Origin: Streptomyces ruber
GTDB taxonomy: Bacteria; Actinomycetota; Actinomycetes; Streptomycetales; Streptomycetaceae
Assembly: GCF_014648075.1 (NCBI RefSeq)
Contig: NZ_BMQK01000003.1
Span: 186,001 to 250,000 of the forward strand
DNA length: 64,000 bases
Direction of reading: 5' to 3'
Position 1 is the stretch's first letter. Each line of letters opens with the position of its first letter. The position numbers were made by a program, and so were the translations under genes. Shown one piece after another: positions 16,933-25,199 of this stretch. Below the pieces are notes generated by a model that worked only from the letters and a program-made list of their open reading frames with translations, was not told the origin of the DNA and did no database searches.

Positions 16933-17363
16933 GCGTGGGTGTCCTTTCGTGGTCCTACGTGGTCCTACGGACAGGCACAGGAGGCAGAGGGAAGGGAGGA
17001 AGTGCCAGGAGGCGGTGGGAACACGCCTCATCACGGCGGGGAGACATCACGTCGCGCTCATGACGGGACACGCCTGACGTGGTGACACGGAAGCCGTCGC
17101 GCCCGGCCGGCCGTCGACGACGGACACGGTGGCGAACGGAGAGAGAAACAACTGGCACCGGCGCCCCGAAGCGGGCGAACACGAGTGCTCAGCACAGTCT
17201 AACACCGGACCGGGCCGTCCGGCGGGGAGATCTCCAGGTGAGCGCGAAGGCGTGCGCCGGTTGAACCGCGGCCGCCCGCGGGCCGTACAGGGGGAGGCGG
17301 TCCCGGCCTCCCGAGCCGGTCCGCCGCTCCGCCCCCGCACCACCCGTCGGAAGGACACTCGGG
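16933..17363. promoter_or_regulatory. Divergent control region of the Rho paralogue and sulfatase genes
   Basis: A 431-bp gap without a supported gene. For rho (minus strand), a TAGACT -10-like box at 17201-17196 is followed by a palindrome GTGCTCAGCAC (17185-17195) at the expected start site, implying a leader of some 250 nt. Within that leader, bases 17018-16963 read as a C/U-rich, G-poor stretch (runs such as CTTCCTCCCTTCCCTCTGCC), like a rut site. Near the gene is a 10-bp tandem repeat GTGGTCCTAC (16949-16968, plus strand). For the sulfatase, GGAAGGA at 17349-17355 precedes GTG 17364. Confidence 0.5.
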
Positions 17364-19124
17364 GTGTCGCTCTTCACGCGAATCCGCCACCTGCCCGTTC
17401 CGGGCCGGGCGCCCACGGACGAGGCCCCCGGCCCGGACGCGGCAACGGCCACCGCCACGGCTCCGGCTCCGCGCGGCCTGCGGGCCGGGCACCCCGACGC
17501 CGCCCGCGTCCTCGCCCGGGCGGTCAGCGTGCTGGCCGCCGCCGTGGTGCTGTTCGCCCTGCTCATGCCGGCCAGCGCCGAGTACTTCACGCCGGGGCAG
17601 TTCCTGCGGCTCCCGGTCGAGGCGATCCTCGGCGCCGCGCTGCTGATCGTGCTGCCGGGCAGACCGCGGCCGCCCGTCGCCGTGGCCATGGGCGTCGGCC
17701 TCGCCCTGCTGGTGGTCCTGAAGCTGCTCGACATCGGGTTCAACCAGTTCCTCGGGCGGGAGTTCGACCTCGTGCTGGACTGGGGACTGCTCGACGACGC
17801 CCTGTCGTACCTGGAGGACACCGCCGGCCGTACGGGCGCGCTCGGCGCCGCGGCCGGGGCGGTGGTGCTGGTGCTGCTCCTGCTCGTCGGGCTGACGCTG
17901 GCGGTGCTCCGGCTCGCCGCCCTCATGGTCCGCAGCAAGGAGAGGGCCACCCGGGCCGTCATCACCGCCGGAACCGTGTGGATCACGTGCGCGGCGCTGG
18001 GGCTCCAGCTCCTCGGCAGCACGCCGGTCGCCTCCCGGAACACCTTCGGGCTCGTGGAGGCCCGGGGGAAGCGGGTGGCGGCGGCGCTGCGGGACGAGGC
18101 CGCGTTCGCCAAGGAGGTGCGGAAGGACGCCTTCGCCGACGTACCGCCCGGCGAACTGCTCACCGGGCTGCGCGGCAAGGACGTCATCTTCGCGTTCGTC
18201 GAGAGCTACGGCCGCGGCGCGATCGACGACGGGGCCATCGCGCCCGGGGTGCGCGCCTCGCTCGACGAGGACACCGAGACCCTGCGCGCGGCCGGGTACG
18301 CGGCGAAGAGCGGCTGGCTCACCTCGGCGACGTACGGCGGCGGCAGCTGGCTCGGCCACTCCACCTTCCTGACCGGACTGTGGATCGACAACCAGAGCCG
18401 CTACCGCACCGTCACCTCCGGCGACCGGCTGAGCATCGTCGGCGCCTTCGCGCGCACGGGCGCCTGGCGCACGGTCGGCGTCATGCCGGGCGTGCAGAAG
18501 AACTGGCCCGAGGGCCGCTTCTACGGCTTCGACCGCGTCTACGACTCCCGCGACCTCGGCTACCGGGGACCGAAGTTCAGCTGGTCGACCATGCCCGACC
18601 AGTACGCCCTGTCCGCCTTCGAACGCCTGGAACACGGCCGGAAGCAGGACAAGCCGCTGATGTCGCAGCTCATCCTCACCTCCAGCCACCAGCCGTGGGC
18701 GCCGGTGCCGAAGCTGATCGGCTGGGACGAGGTCGGCGACGGCTCGGTCTACGACGGCATCGAGAAGGCGGGGAAGAAGCCGGCGGACGTCTTCTACGAC
18801 GACGCCGCGGTGAAGCGGGAGTACGGCAGGTCCGTCCAGTACTCGGTGCGGAGCCTCGTCAGTTACGTGGAGCGGTACGGGAGCGACGACACCGTGCTCG
18901 TCCTCCTCGGCGACCACCAGCCCCTCGCCCGGGTCAGCGGCAACGGCGCGAGCCACGACGTGCCCGTCAGCGTCGTCGCCCACGACCCGGAGGTCCTCGA
19001 CCGGATCGCGGACTGGGACTGGGCCGACGGGCTGACACCCGGGAAGGACACCCCCGTGTGGCGGATGGACGCCTTCCGGGACCGCTTCCTGACGGCGTAC
19101 GGGCCGCGTCCGGGGACCGGATGA
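17364..19124 (+). CDS. LtaS-like membrane sulfatase / phosphoglycerol transferase family protein
   Basis: A 586-residue membrane protein. GTG 17364 follows GGAAGGA. After a variable cytoplasmic tail, about five hydrophobic helices span residues 55-215. The extracellular alkaline-phosphatase-like domain begins at DVIFAFVESYGRGAIDDG, where Glu binds metal. SWLGHSTFLTGLW provides the likely Thr/Ser nucleophile region, ILTSSHQPW and VLLGDHQPL supply further metal ligands. Relatives polymerise or modify glycerophosphate on teichoic or lipoteichoic-like polymers. In Streptomyces the exact substrate is usually unknown. It is convergent with the GH13 gene and divergent from rho. A cell-envelope polymer role is likely; a true sulfatase is unlikely without the Cys-x-Pro-x-Arg motif. 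Confidence 0.85.
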   Translation: MSLFTRIRHLPVPGRAPTDEAPGPDAATATATAPAPRGLRAGHPDAARVLARAVSVLAAAVVLFALLMPASAEYFTPGQFLRLPVEAILGAALLIVLPGRPRPPVAVAMGVGLALLVVLKLLDIGFNQFLGREFDLVLDWGLLDDALSYLEDTAGRTGALGAAAGAVVLVLLLLVGLTLAVLRLAALMVRSKERATRAVITAGTVWITCAALGLQLLGSTPVASRNTFGLVEARGKRVAAALRDEAAFAKEVRKDAFADVPPGELLTGLRGKDVIFAFVESYGRGAIDDGAIAPGVRASLDEDTETLRAAGYAAKSGWLTSATYGGGSWLGHSTFLTGLWIDNQSRYRTVTSGDRLSIVGAFARTGAWRTVGVMPGVQKNWPEGRFYGFDRVYDSRDLGYRGPKFSWSTMPDQYALSAFERLEHGRKQDKPLMSQLILTSSHQPWAPVPKLIGWDEVGDGSVYDGIEKAGKKPADVFYDDAAVKREYGRSVQYSVRSLVSYVERYGSDDTVLVLLGDHQPLARVSGNGASHDVPVSVVAHDPEVLDRIADWDWADGLTPGKDTPVWRMDAFRDRFLTAYGPRPGTG

Positions 19125-19139
19125 CGGCCCGCCGGCGGC

Positions 19140-20747
19140 TCAGCGGGCGGGAGCGAAGACGCCGAAGCCGAAGCCCCGCGCCTTGACCGTGCCGTCGTCC
19201 AGCGCCACGCCCGACGCCTCCAGCACCTCCCAGCCGTCCGGAGCCCACCCCCGTCCCGCTCCCTCGAAGCGCCAGCCCGCCTCCTCCCGGCGCGGATTGA
19301 CCACCACGAGGTACCGGCCGCCCCGCACGTACACGAACGGCCAGCCCTCGTGCAGCACCTCGACCGAACCGCCGGACCCCAGCTCGGGCGTGCCGGCGCG
19401 CAGGGCGATCAGACGGCGCACGAGATGCAGCAGGGAGGTGTCGTCGACGCGCTGGGCGGCCACGGACGGACGGTCCGGGGACGGGTCGAGCGGCAGGTAG
19501 AAACGGTCCGCCGGAGCCGTGGAGAACCCGGCGCCCGGGCTGTCGTCCCACTGCATGGGCGTGCGCGAACCCGCCCGGTTGTAGCGGGGGCCGAGCACGC
19601 TGCCCTCCTTGTCGGGCAGGTCCGGGACGTACCGCATGCCGATCTCGTCGCCGTAGTAGATCGCCGGCAGTGTCGGCCAGGTCAGCTGGAAGGCGAACGC
19701 GGCGGGGAGCTGCTCGGCGCCGCGGGGGCCGCAGTTGAGGCGGGAGAAGTCGTGGTTGGCGGTGGGCAGGGCGATGAACCCGCGGTCCCCGATGACCGCG
19801 GTCGCCTGCCGCCAGGCCGCCACGAAGGTACGCGGCGAACCCTTGCCGCTCGCGTCGAAGAAGCAGTCGAGGGGGTCCCAGACCTCGTTGACCGTGCCCT
19901 CGCCGTTGCTCCACAGCGAGCGCAGGGCCAGCCCGTCGGCGGGCCCGCCGGTCTGCAGGAAGAAGTCCGCGTGGAAGCCGGCCGGCACCGACACCTCGGG
20001 CTCGCCCCACTCCGACAGCAGCACCGCGGCGGGGTGCGCGGCGTCCAGCCAGTGCCGCAGCCCCGTCCACACGCGCGCGGTCTCCACCCGGCCCGGGTCG
20101 TCCTTGACCAGCGACGCGGCCATGTCGACGCGGAACCCGGACACGCCGAGCCGCAGCCAGTGGTCCATGATCGTGCGCAGCGCCTCCCGGTTGGCGCGCG
20201 GTCCCTCCGCGTCGACCGGCTGCCGCCAGGGCTCGGCGGGGTCGGTGCGCGCGTAGCCGAAGTTGAGGGCGGGCTGGGAGTCGAAGAAGTTCGGCAGGTA
20301 TGCGCCCGGCCGGGTGCCGGGGGAGGCGACGAAGCCCTCCGGGCGGCCCTCGGACGTCCAGATGTAGCGGTGGTCGTCCGGGTCGTCCATGGCCGCGCGG
20401 AACCACGGGTGCCGGTCGGAGGTGTGGCCGGCGACGAGGTCGAGCAGGATGCGGATGCCGCGTCGGCCCGCCTCGTCGACCAGCCGTACCAGGTCGTCCG
20501 TCGAGCCGTAGCGGGGCGCGACGTCCAGGTAGTCCGCGACGTCGTACCCGGCGTCGCGGAACGGCGAGACGAAGCAGGGGTTCAGCCAGACGGCGTCGAC
20601 GCCCAGCCAGAGCAGGTGGTCGAGGTGTTCGGTGATCCCGGCGAAGTCACCGATGCCGTCGCCATTGGAGTCGGCGAACGACTGCGGGTAGATCTGGTAG
20701 AAGACGGCGTCGGCCAGCCAGGCGGGGGCGGGACGGAACGTGGTCAT
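19140..20747 (-). CDS. GH13 alpha-amylase family enzyme, alpha-glucosidase-like
   Basis: A 535-residue intracellular GH13 protein. The start FYQIYPQSFADSNGDGIGDF is typical of oligo-glucosidases. Catalytic motifs appear in order: GVSGFRVDMAASLV (nucleophile Asp), LLSEWGEPE (acid/base Glu) and LPTANHDFSRL (third Asp); the last reads NHDF where NHDQ/NHDT is usual. There is no signal peptide. ATG 20747 is preceded at exactly six bases by TAGGGT, so the mRNA is probably leaderless. It likely hydrolyses or transfers glucose from small alpha-glucans or maltodextrins; exact specificity cannot be read. It is divergent from a methyltransferase gene with fully overlapping promoters. Confidence 0.88.
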   Translation of the reverse strand: MTTFRPAPAWLADAVFYQIYPQSFADSNGDGIGDFAGITEHLDHLLWLGVDAVWLNPCFVSPFRDAGYDVADYLDVAPRYGSTDDLVRLVDEAGRRGIRILLDLVAGHTSDRHPWFRAAMDDPDDHRYIWTSEGRPEGFVASPGTRPGAYLPNFFDSQPALNFGYARTDPAEPWRQPVDAEGPRANREALRTIMDHWLRLGVSGFRVDMAASLVKDDPGRVETARVWTGLRHWLDAAHPAAVLLSEWGEPEVSVPAGFHADFFLQTGGPADGLALRSLWSNGEGTVNEVWDPLDCFFDASGKGSPRTFVAAWRQATAVIGDRGFIALPTANHDFSRLNCGPRGAEQLPAAFAFQLTWPTLPAIYYGDEIGMRYVPDLPDKEGSVLGPRYNRAGSRTPMQWDDSPGAGFSTAPADRFYLPLDPSPDRPSVAAQRVDDTSLLHLVRRLIALRAGTPELGSGGSVEVLHEGWPFVYVRGGRYLVVVNPRREEAGWRFEGAGRGWAPDGWEVLEASGVALDDGTVKARGFGFGVFAPAR

Positions 20748-20753
20748 GCTGTG

Positions 20754-20794
20754 ACCCTAGGCCGGTGCACCCGGACCGCGCTGCCTCTTAGGCT
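20754..20794. promoter_or_regulatory. Overlapping divergent leaderless promoters
   Basis: The minus-strand box TAGGGT (20759-20754) lies 6 nt before ATG 20747, and the plus-strand box TAGGCT (20789-20794) lies 6 nt before GTG 20801. With usual 17-18-nt spacers the two -35 regions fall within each other's spacer (about 20766-20771 and 20777-20782), so the promoters occupy the same 53-bp gap and should exclude each other. Neither gene has a ribosome site. Confidence 0.65.
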
Positions 20795-20800
20795 GACCGG

Positions 20801-21526
20801 GTGTTCACTCCCGAGGGTCCCGGCCTCCGCGAACTGGCCGTCCAGGCGCTGTCGTCCGTCGAGCGCGGCTACGACCTGCTCGCACCCAAGTTCGACCACA
20901 CGCCCTTCCGTACGCCGGACGCCGTCCTGGACGCGGTGGGCAGGGCGCTCTCCTCCCGGGGACCGTTCGGCCACGGGCTCGACCTGTGCTGCGGCACCGG
21001 CGCCGGGATGGGCGTGCTGCGCGCGGTGTGCCGGGAGAGCGTGACCGGAGTGGACATCAGCGCGGGGATGCTCGCGGTGGGGAGGGAGCGGCCGGACAGC
21101 GGCGGCCCGCGCGCCGCGTGGGTGCGCGGCGACGCCCTCGCCCTGCCCTTCGGGCCCGTCTTCGACCTGGTCGTGAGCTTCGGCGCGTTCGGGCACTTCC
21201 TGCCCCGCGAGCTGCCCGCGCTGTTCGCCCAGGTGCACGCGGTGCTGCGGCCGGGCGGCCGGTTCGCGTTCCCGCTCCCGGCGCCCGCCCCGCCGGGCTC
21301 CCGCCGCTACTGGGCCACGCTGGGCTTCGACGCGGCGATGCGGGTGCGGAACGCCGTGTGGCGCCCGCCGTTCGTCATGTACTACCGCCCGTTCCGGCTC
21401 GGCCTCGTACGGCCGGAGCTGGAACGGGCCGGGTTCGGCGTGGAGCTGAGCGCGCTGCCCGAGTTCGGCCGCCTGCCCGACGGCAGCCCGCGGTGCCGGC
21501 TGGTCGTGGCGGCCCGCCGGCCCTGA
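20801..21526 (+). CDS. Class I SAM-dependent methyltransferase
   Basis: A 241-residue protein. GTG 20801 is six bases after TAGGCT and lacks a ribosome site, so leaderless translation is likely. Motif I is GLDLCCGTGAGMGVL, motif II VTGVDISAGMLAVGRE, motif III region DLVVSFGAFGHFLP and the post-motif LRPGGRFAFPLP. These are the features of a UbiE-like small-molecule methyltransferase. The C-terminal half is Arg/Pro-rich and gives no substrate hint. It is divergent from the GH13 gene and three bases from the convergent esterase gene. The substrate is unknown. Confidence 0.85.
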   Translation: MFTPEGPGLRELAVQALSSVERGYDLLAPKFDHTPFRTPDAVLDAVGRALSSRGPFGHGLDLCCGTGAGMGVLRAVCRESVTGVDISAGMLAVGRERPDSGGPRAAWVRGDALALPFGPVFDLVVSFGAFGHFLPRELPALFAQVHAVLRPGGRFAFPLPAPAPPGSRRYWATLGFDAAMRVRNAVWRPPFVMYYRPFRLGLVRPELERAGFGVELSALPEFGRLPDGSPRCRLVVAARRP

Positions 21527-21529
21527 CCG

Positions 21530-22495
21530 CTAGACGTGCGACGGCAGCCAGGCCAGCTTGACCGCCTCCTGGTGGGGGCCGCCGCCCTCGTGGTCGTTGA
21601 AGTCGTACACCTCGATGCGCTTGTCGTCTCCGGACCAGGCGTTGAAGGCCGCGAAGACCGTCGACGGCGGGCACGTCTGGTCCTCCAGCGCCGCGGAGAA
21701 CAGGGCGGGCGCCCGGCCGCGCGCGGCGAAGTGCACCCCGTCGAAGTAGGCGAGCGTCCGGCGGACCCGCTCGGTGCGGCCGCGGTGGGTCTTCAGGTAC
21801 CTGCCGATCTCGCGGTACGGGTCACGGTCCGTCAGCGTCGTGGCGCGCGGGAAGTCGCACAGGAACGGCACGTCCGGGGCGACCGCGACGAGGTCCGGCA
21901 CCAGGCCGCCGGCGGCGATCGCGATGCCGCCGCCCTGGCTGGTCCCGATGACCGCCGTCCGCGCCGCGTCGGTCAGCGGATGGGCGCGGGCCGCCTCCAC
22001 GGCGCGCACCGCGTCCGCGTACACGCGCCGGTAGTAGTACGTCTCCGGGTCCTCGATCCCGCGGGTCATGTGCCCGGGCTGGGCGGGCGCGCTGCCCACC
22101 GGGTCCGCGGTGTCGCCGTTCGTCCAGCCGCTGCCCTGCCCGCGGGTGTCCATCACGAAGTGCGCGAAGCCCGCCGAGGCCCACAGCAGGTGGGTGTGCG
22201 GCAGTCCCCGGCCGCCGCCGTACCCGATGTACTCGACGACCGTGGGCAGCGGCGCCGTGGCCCCCGCCGGCAGGACCAGCCAGCCCTTCACCGGGTGGCC
22301 GCCGTAACCGGCGAAGGTGACGTCGTACACCTCGACCGTGCTCAGGTGCGTCCCGACCGGCGCGAAGACGGCGTCGAGCTCGTGCTCGCGGGTCTCCTGC
22401 AGCGTCTTCGCCCAGAAGGCGTCGAAGTCCCCGGGCTCGGTCGAAGCGCTTCGGTACTCGCGGAGTTCGTCCAGGGGCAGATCGAACAGGGCCAT
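21530..22495 (-). CDS. Acetylxylan esterase / cephalosporin-C deacetylase family (CE7)
   Basis: A 321-residue cytoplasmic alpha/beta hydrolase of family CE7. Diagnostic motifs are RGQGSGW (oxyanion region), GTSQGGGIA with nucleophile Ser, and NDHEGGG with the catalytic His near the C-terminus. PLDELREYRSASTEPGDFDA at the start matches the family N-terminus. CE7 enzymes form hexameric rings and remove acetyl groups from imported short xylo-oligosaccharides. No signal peptide fits this. ATG 22495 has a moderate GAAGGTG site. Upstream lies a perfect 12-bp palindrome overlapping a -10-like box. No xylan genes are adjacent. Confidence 0.92.
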   Translation of the reverse strand: MALFDLPLDELREYRSASTEPGDFDAFWAKTLQETREHELDAVFAPVGTHLSTVEVYDVTFAGYGGHPVKGWLVLPAGATAPLPTVVEYIGYGGGRGLPHTHLLWASAGFAHFVMDTRGQGSGWTNGDTADPVGSAPAQPGHMTRGIEDPETYYYRRVYADAVRAVEAARAHPLTDAARTAVIGTSQGGGIAIAAGGLVPDLVAVAPDVPFLCDFPRATTLTDRDPYREIGRYLKTHRGRTERVRRTLAYFDGVHFAARGRAPALFSAALEDQTCPPSTVFAAFNAWSGDDKRIEVYDFNDHEGGGPHQEAVKLAWLPSHV

Positions 22496-22534
22496 GGGTC
22501 GACACCTTCGTGAGGTCTGGGGTGCGGATGATCA

Positions 22535-22546
22535 CACCGTACGGTG
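22535..22546. promoter_or_regulatory. Palindrome in the esterase promoter region
   Basis: CACCGTACGGTG, a perfect 12-bp palindrome 40 bp upstream of the CE7 gene. It contains TACGGT, a possible -10 box on the minus strand, so a repressor could bind across the promoter. Confidence 0.35.
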
Positions 22547-22624
22547 CCGGGACGCACGCCGCCAGAGTCCCGTACCGGCGGCGGCCCTTTCCGGGCGGGC
22601 GTCGGGTCCCCGGCGCGTCCCGCC

Positions 22625-23398
22625 TCAGCCGAAGCGCTCGATGCGGATCCGGTCGACGGGCTGCCCGGCCTCGACCAGGAGCCGCGAGGCGTGCTCGGCG
22701 AAGGAGTTCGAGCCGCACACATAGGCCTCCCAGCCACCGGGCGGCGGTGCGGCCAGGAACGGCGCCACATGGGCGGCCGTCAGCCGGCCCACGGGCACAC
22801 CCCCGGGTGCGCGCCGCGTGAACACGGGCGTCGTCTCCGGGCCGAACTCCCGCGCGTAGATGAGGTCTTCGGGCCCCCGCGCGGACACCAGCAGCCTGAG
22901 CGGAACGGACAGGTCCCGCGCCCGGTGGTGGCGCACCATGGACATCAGCGGCACGACGCCGGAGCCGGCGCCCACCAGCAGCGCGGGCCGGTCGCCCGGC
23001 CAGGCGAAGAACCCGCTGAGCGGGCCCCGCACCTCGATCCGGTCCCCCGGCCGGGCCACCGTGTGGAACCAGCCCGACACCTCCCCGCCCTCGACGTGGT
23101 CCAGGGTCAGCTCGATGTGCCCGCTGTCGTCGGGCGGCGACGCGATCGAGTAGTGGCGCTGGGCCACGTGACCGTCCTCGGCGGTCAGCCGCAGCATCAG
23201 GTGCTGGCCGGGCAGGTGCCCCGCCCAGTCCGGCACGGCGAGACGGAACGTCGACGCGCGCGGGGTCTCGCGGCGGACCGAGACGAGCGTCGCGGTCCGC
23301 CACACCGAGGCGGTCTGCTCGCCCACGGCGATCCGCCCGGGCACGGCGAAACGCGTCGGGGGAGTGAAGGGGGTCGTGGGAGCGGCGGTCTCAGTCAC
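22625..23398 (-). CDS. FAD/NAD(P)H-dependent ferredoxin reductase-type oxidoreductase
   Basis: A 257-residue flavoprotein of the ferredoxin-NADP reductase superfamily. RHYSIASPPDD is the FAD-binding RxYS motif, and LLVGAGSGVVPLMSM the NAD(P)-binding glycine motif; YVCGSNSFAEHASRLLVEAG is the C-terminal pyridine-nucleotide region with the Cys-Gly pair. No 2Fe-2S domain is attached. The GTG start at 23398 lies inside the stop region of the molybdopterin oxidoreductase gene (8-bp overlap), so the two are translationally coupled. It probably passes electrons between NAD(P)H and the molybdenum enzyme. Confidence 0.9.
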   Translation of the reverse strand: MTETAAPTTPFTPPTRFAVPGRIAVGEQTASVWRTATLVSVRRETPRASTFRLAVPDWAGHLPGQHLMLRLTAEDGHVAQRHYSIASPPDDSGHIELTLDHVEGGEVSGWFHTVARPGDRIEVRGPLSGFFAWPGDRPALLVGAGSGVVPLMSMVRHHRARDLSVPLRLLVSARGPEDLIYAREFGPETTPVFTRRAPGGVPVGRLTAAHVAPFLAAPPPGGWEAYVCGSNSFAEHASRLLVEAGQPVDRIRIERFG

Positions 23399-23999
23399 CG
23401 GCGTACCGCTGTTCTTCCCAGGGGTTGCCGCGCGCGTGGTAGCCGTTGCGCTCCCAGAACCCCGGCTCGTCGTGGTCGAGGAGCCGCAGGCCTGCGATCC
23501 ACTTCGTGCTCTTCCAGAAGTACAGGTGCGGCACCAGCAGCCGTGCGGGACCCCCGTGCTCGGCGGGCAGCGGCTTCCCGTCGTCGTAGGTGAACGCGAT
23601 CCACGCCCGCCCGCCCCGGAGGTCGGCGAGCGGCAGGTTCGCGGTGTACCCGGTGTGCGCGTACGCGACCGCGTGGGTGGCCGACGCGTCGGGCCGTACC
23701 GCGTCCAGGAAGGCGTCCAGGGACACGCCACCGAACCGCGTCCCGAACTTCGACCAGCCCGTCACGCAGTGGATGTCGCCCTCGTAGACGGAGCCGGGCA
23801 GCGCGTGCGCCGCGTCCCAGTCCCAGGTGCGCGGCTCGGCCACCGCTCCGTCGATCCGGAACGTCCAGTCACCGGGCGCGAGGTGCGGGGTGACCTCGGC
23901 GGACAGGACGGGCCAGTCCTTCCCGGCGTCGTACTGGCCGGGCGGCAGTCCCGCGTCGGGGACGCGCGGGCGCCCGGTGAACCCTCGGGTGACGTGCAT
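23391..23999 (-). CDS. Molybdopterin-dependent oxidoreductase, sulfite oxidase-like fold
   Basis: A 202-residue protein consisting only of the sulfite oxidase-type molybdopterin domain. IHCVTGWSKFGTRFGGVSL contains the Cys that should ligate molybdenum. WRF-like segments (GDWTFRIDGAVAEPRTWDWD) and AYAHTGYTANLPLADL are typical. It lacks a Tat or Sec signal, so it is cytoplasmic, unlike MsrP/YedY. It forms a two-gene operon with the downstream flavin reductase. This pairing occurs in actinomycetes; the physiological substrate (sulfoxide, nitrate or other) is not known to me. Confidence 0.9.
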   Translation of the reverse strand: MHVTRGFTGRPRVPDAGLPPGQYDAGKDWPVLSAEVTPHLAPGDWTFRIDGAVAEPRTWDWDAAHALPGSVYEGDIHCVTGWSKFGTRFGGVSLDAFLDAVRPDASATHAVAYAHTGYTANLPLADLRGGRAWIAFTYDDGKPLPAEHGGPARLLVPHLYFWKSTKWIAGLRLLDHDEPGFWERNGYHARGNPWEEQRYAGD

Positions 24000-24269
24000 G
24001 CGGTGCGGTGCCTCCGGAGCCGGCCGCGCGGGGGAGGCGCCGGCCGGTTGCGCGCCGGGGAAGGCGCTGGTCAGTTGCTTCTCCCTCCACCGTACGCGGT
24101 CCGGGCAGTGGTCCGTCCCGCAGCCCCCTCACCACCGGTCCACGCCCGCCTGTGATCATTGCGGTTCCGTGAACGCGCGGGCGGCACGGGAACAGCCGGC
24201 GCCCGGACTCCGTTGCCGCCGGTGCGACCGTGTCCGTGTCGGTGGCAGCGAAGGAGAGGGACAGCACCC

Positions 24270-25199
24270 ATGCCCAAGGCGTACGTCTTCACGCGGTACG
24301 GCGGACCGGAGACCGAGGCCCTCGTGGAGCGGGACCGGCCGGTCCCCGGCCCCGGCGAGCTGCTGGTCGAGGTCCGCGCGGCCGGCGTCAACCCCGTCGA
24401 CTTCAAGCAGCGCAACGGGTACGTCCGCCCCGGTGAGAGCGCACGCGAGCTGCCCGCCGTGCTCGGCAACGAGGTCGCCGGGGTCGTGGCGGAGACGGGC
24501 CCGGACGTCACCGGCTTCGCCGTCGGCGACGAGGTCTTCGGCAACCCGGTCACCGGCGGGTACGCCGAGTACACGCTGCTGCCCGTCACGGTCACCGCGC
24601 ACAAGCCCGCCGGGCTCTCCTTCACCGACGCGGCCGCCCTGCCCGTCGCCGCGGCCACCGCGTACGACGGCGTCCGCCAGCTGGACCTGCCGGCCGGTGC
24701 CACCCTCGTGGTCACGGGCGCGGGCGGCGGGGTCGGCGTGGCCGCCGTGCAGATCGCCCGCGCCTTCGGGATACGGGTCGTCGGGGTCGCGAGCGCGGGC
24801 AAGAAGAACCTCGTGGAGTCGCTCGGCGCCGTGCACGTGCCGTCCGGCCCCGGCCTCCCCGGCTTCACCGAGGGCGTGCGGGCCGCGGCGCCGGACGGCG
24901 TGGACGCGGTGTTCGACCTGGTGGGCGGCGACGTCCTCAGGGCCGCGGCCGAGCTGCTGCCCGACCGTACGAAGCTGATCACCGCGGGCGGCAAGGACAT
25001 CGTGGCCGGGCTCGGCGGCGCGCCCGTCGTCCGGGCCCGGAACGCGGCCGTGCTCGACGAGGTGGCGCGACTCGTCGTAGACGGCTCCCTGCGGCCGCAC
25101 GTCACGGGGACGTTCCCGCTCGACCGCGCGGGCGAGGCGCTGCGCACGGTCGAGGAGGGTCACGCCACCGGCAAGATCGTGATCGAGGTCGCCCGATGA
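24270..25199 (+). CDS. Quinone oxidoreductase-like zinc-free alcohol dehydrogenase (MDR family)
   Basis: A 309-residue medium-chain reductase. ATG 24270 is preceded by AAGGAGAGGG. The N-terminal GroES-like domain has AAGVNPVDFKQRNG and the NADPH-binding fold contains VTGAGGGVGVAAVQIARAFG. Zinc ligands of true alcohol dehydrogenases are absent, which marks it as a quinone oxidoreductase (QorA-like). It probably reduces quinones or reactive enals with NADPH in the cytosol. The stop overlaps the ATG of the acetyltransferase gene (ATGA), so the two are co-expressed. It is divergent from the molybdopterin oxidoreductase gene across about 270 bp. Confidence 0.92.
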   Translation: MPKAYVFTRYGGPETEALVERDRPVPGPGELLVEVRAAGVNPVDFKQRNGYVRPGESARELPAVLGNEVAGVVAETGPDVTGFAVGDEVFGNPVTGGYAEYTLLPVTVTAHKPAGLSFTDAAALPVAAATAYDGVRQLDLPAGATLVVTGAGGGVGVAAVQIARAFGIRVVGVASAGKKNLVESLGAVHVPSGPGLPGFTEGVRAAAPDGVDAVFDLVGGDVLRAAAELLPDRTKLITAGGKDIVAGLGGAPVVRARNAAVLDEVARLVVDGSLRPHVTGTFPLDRAGEALRTVEEGHATGKIVIEVAR

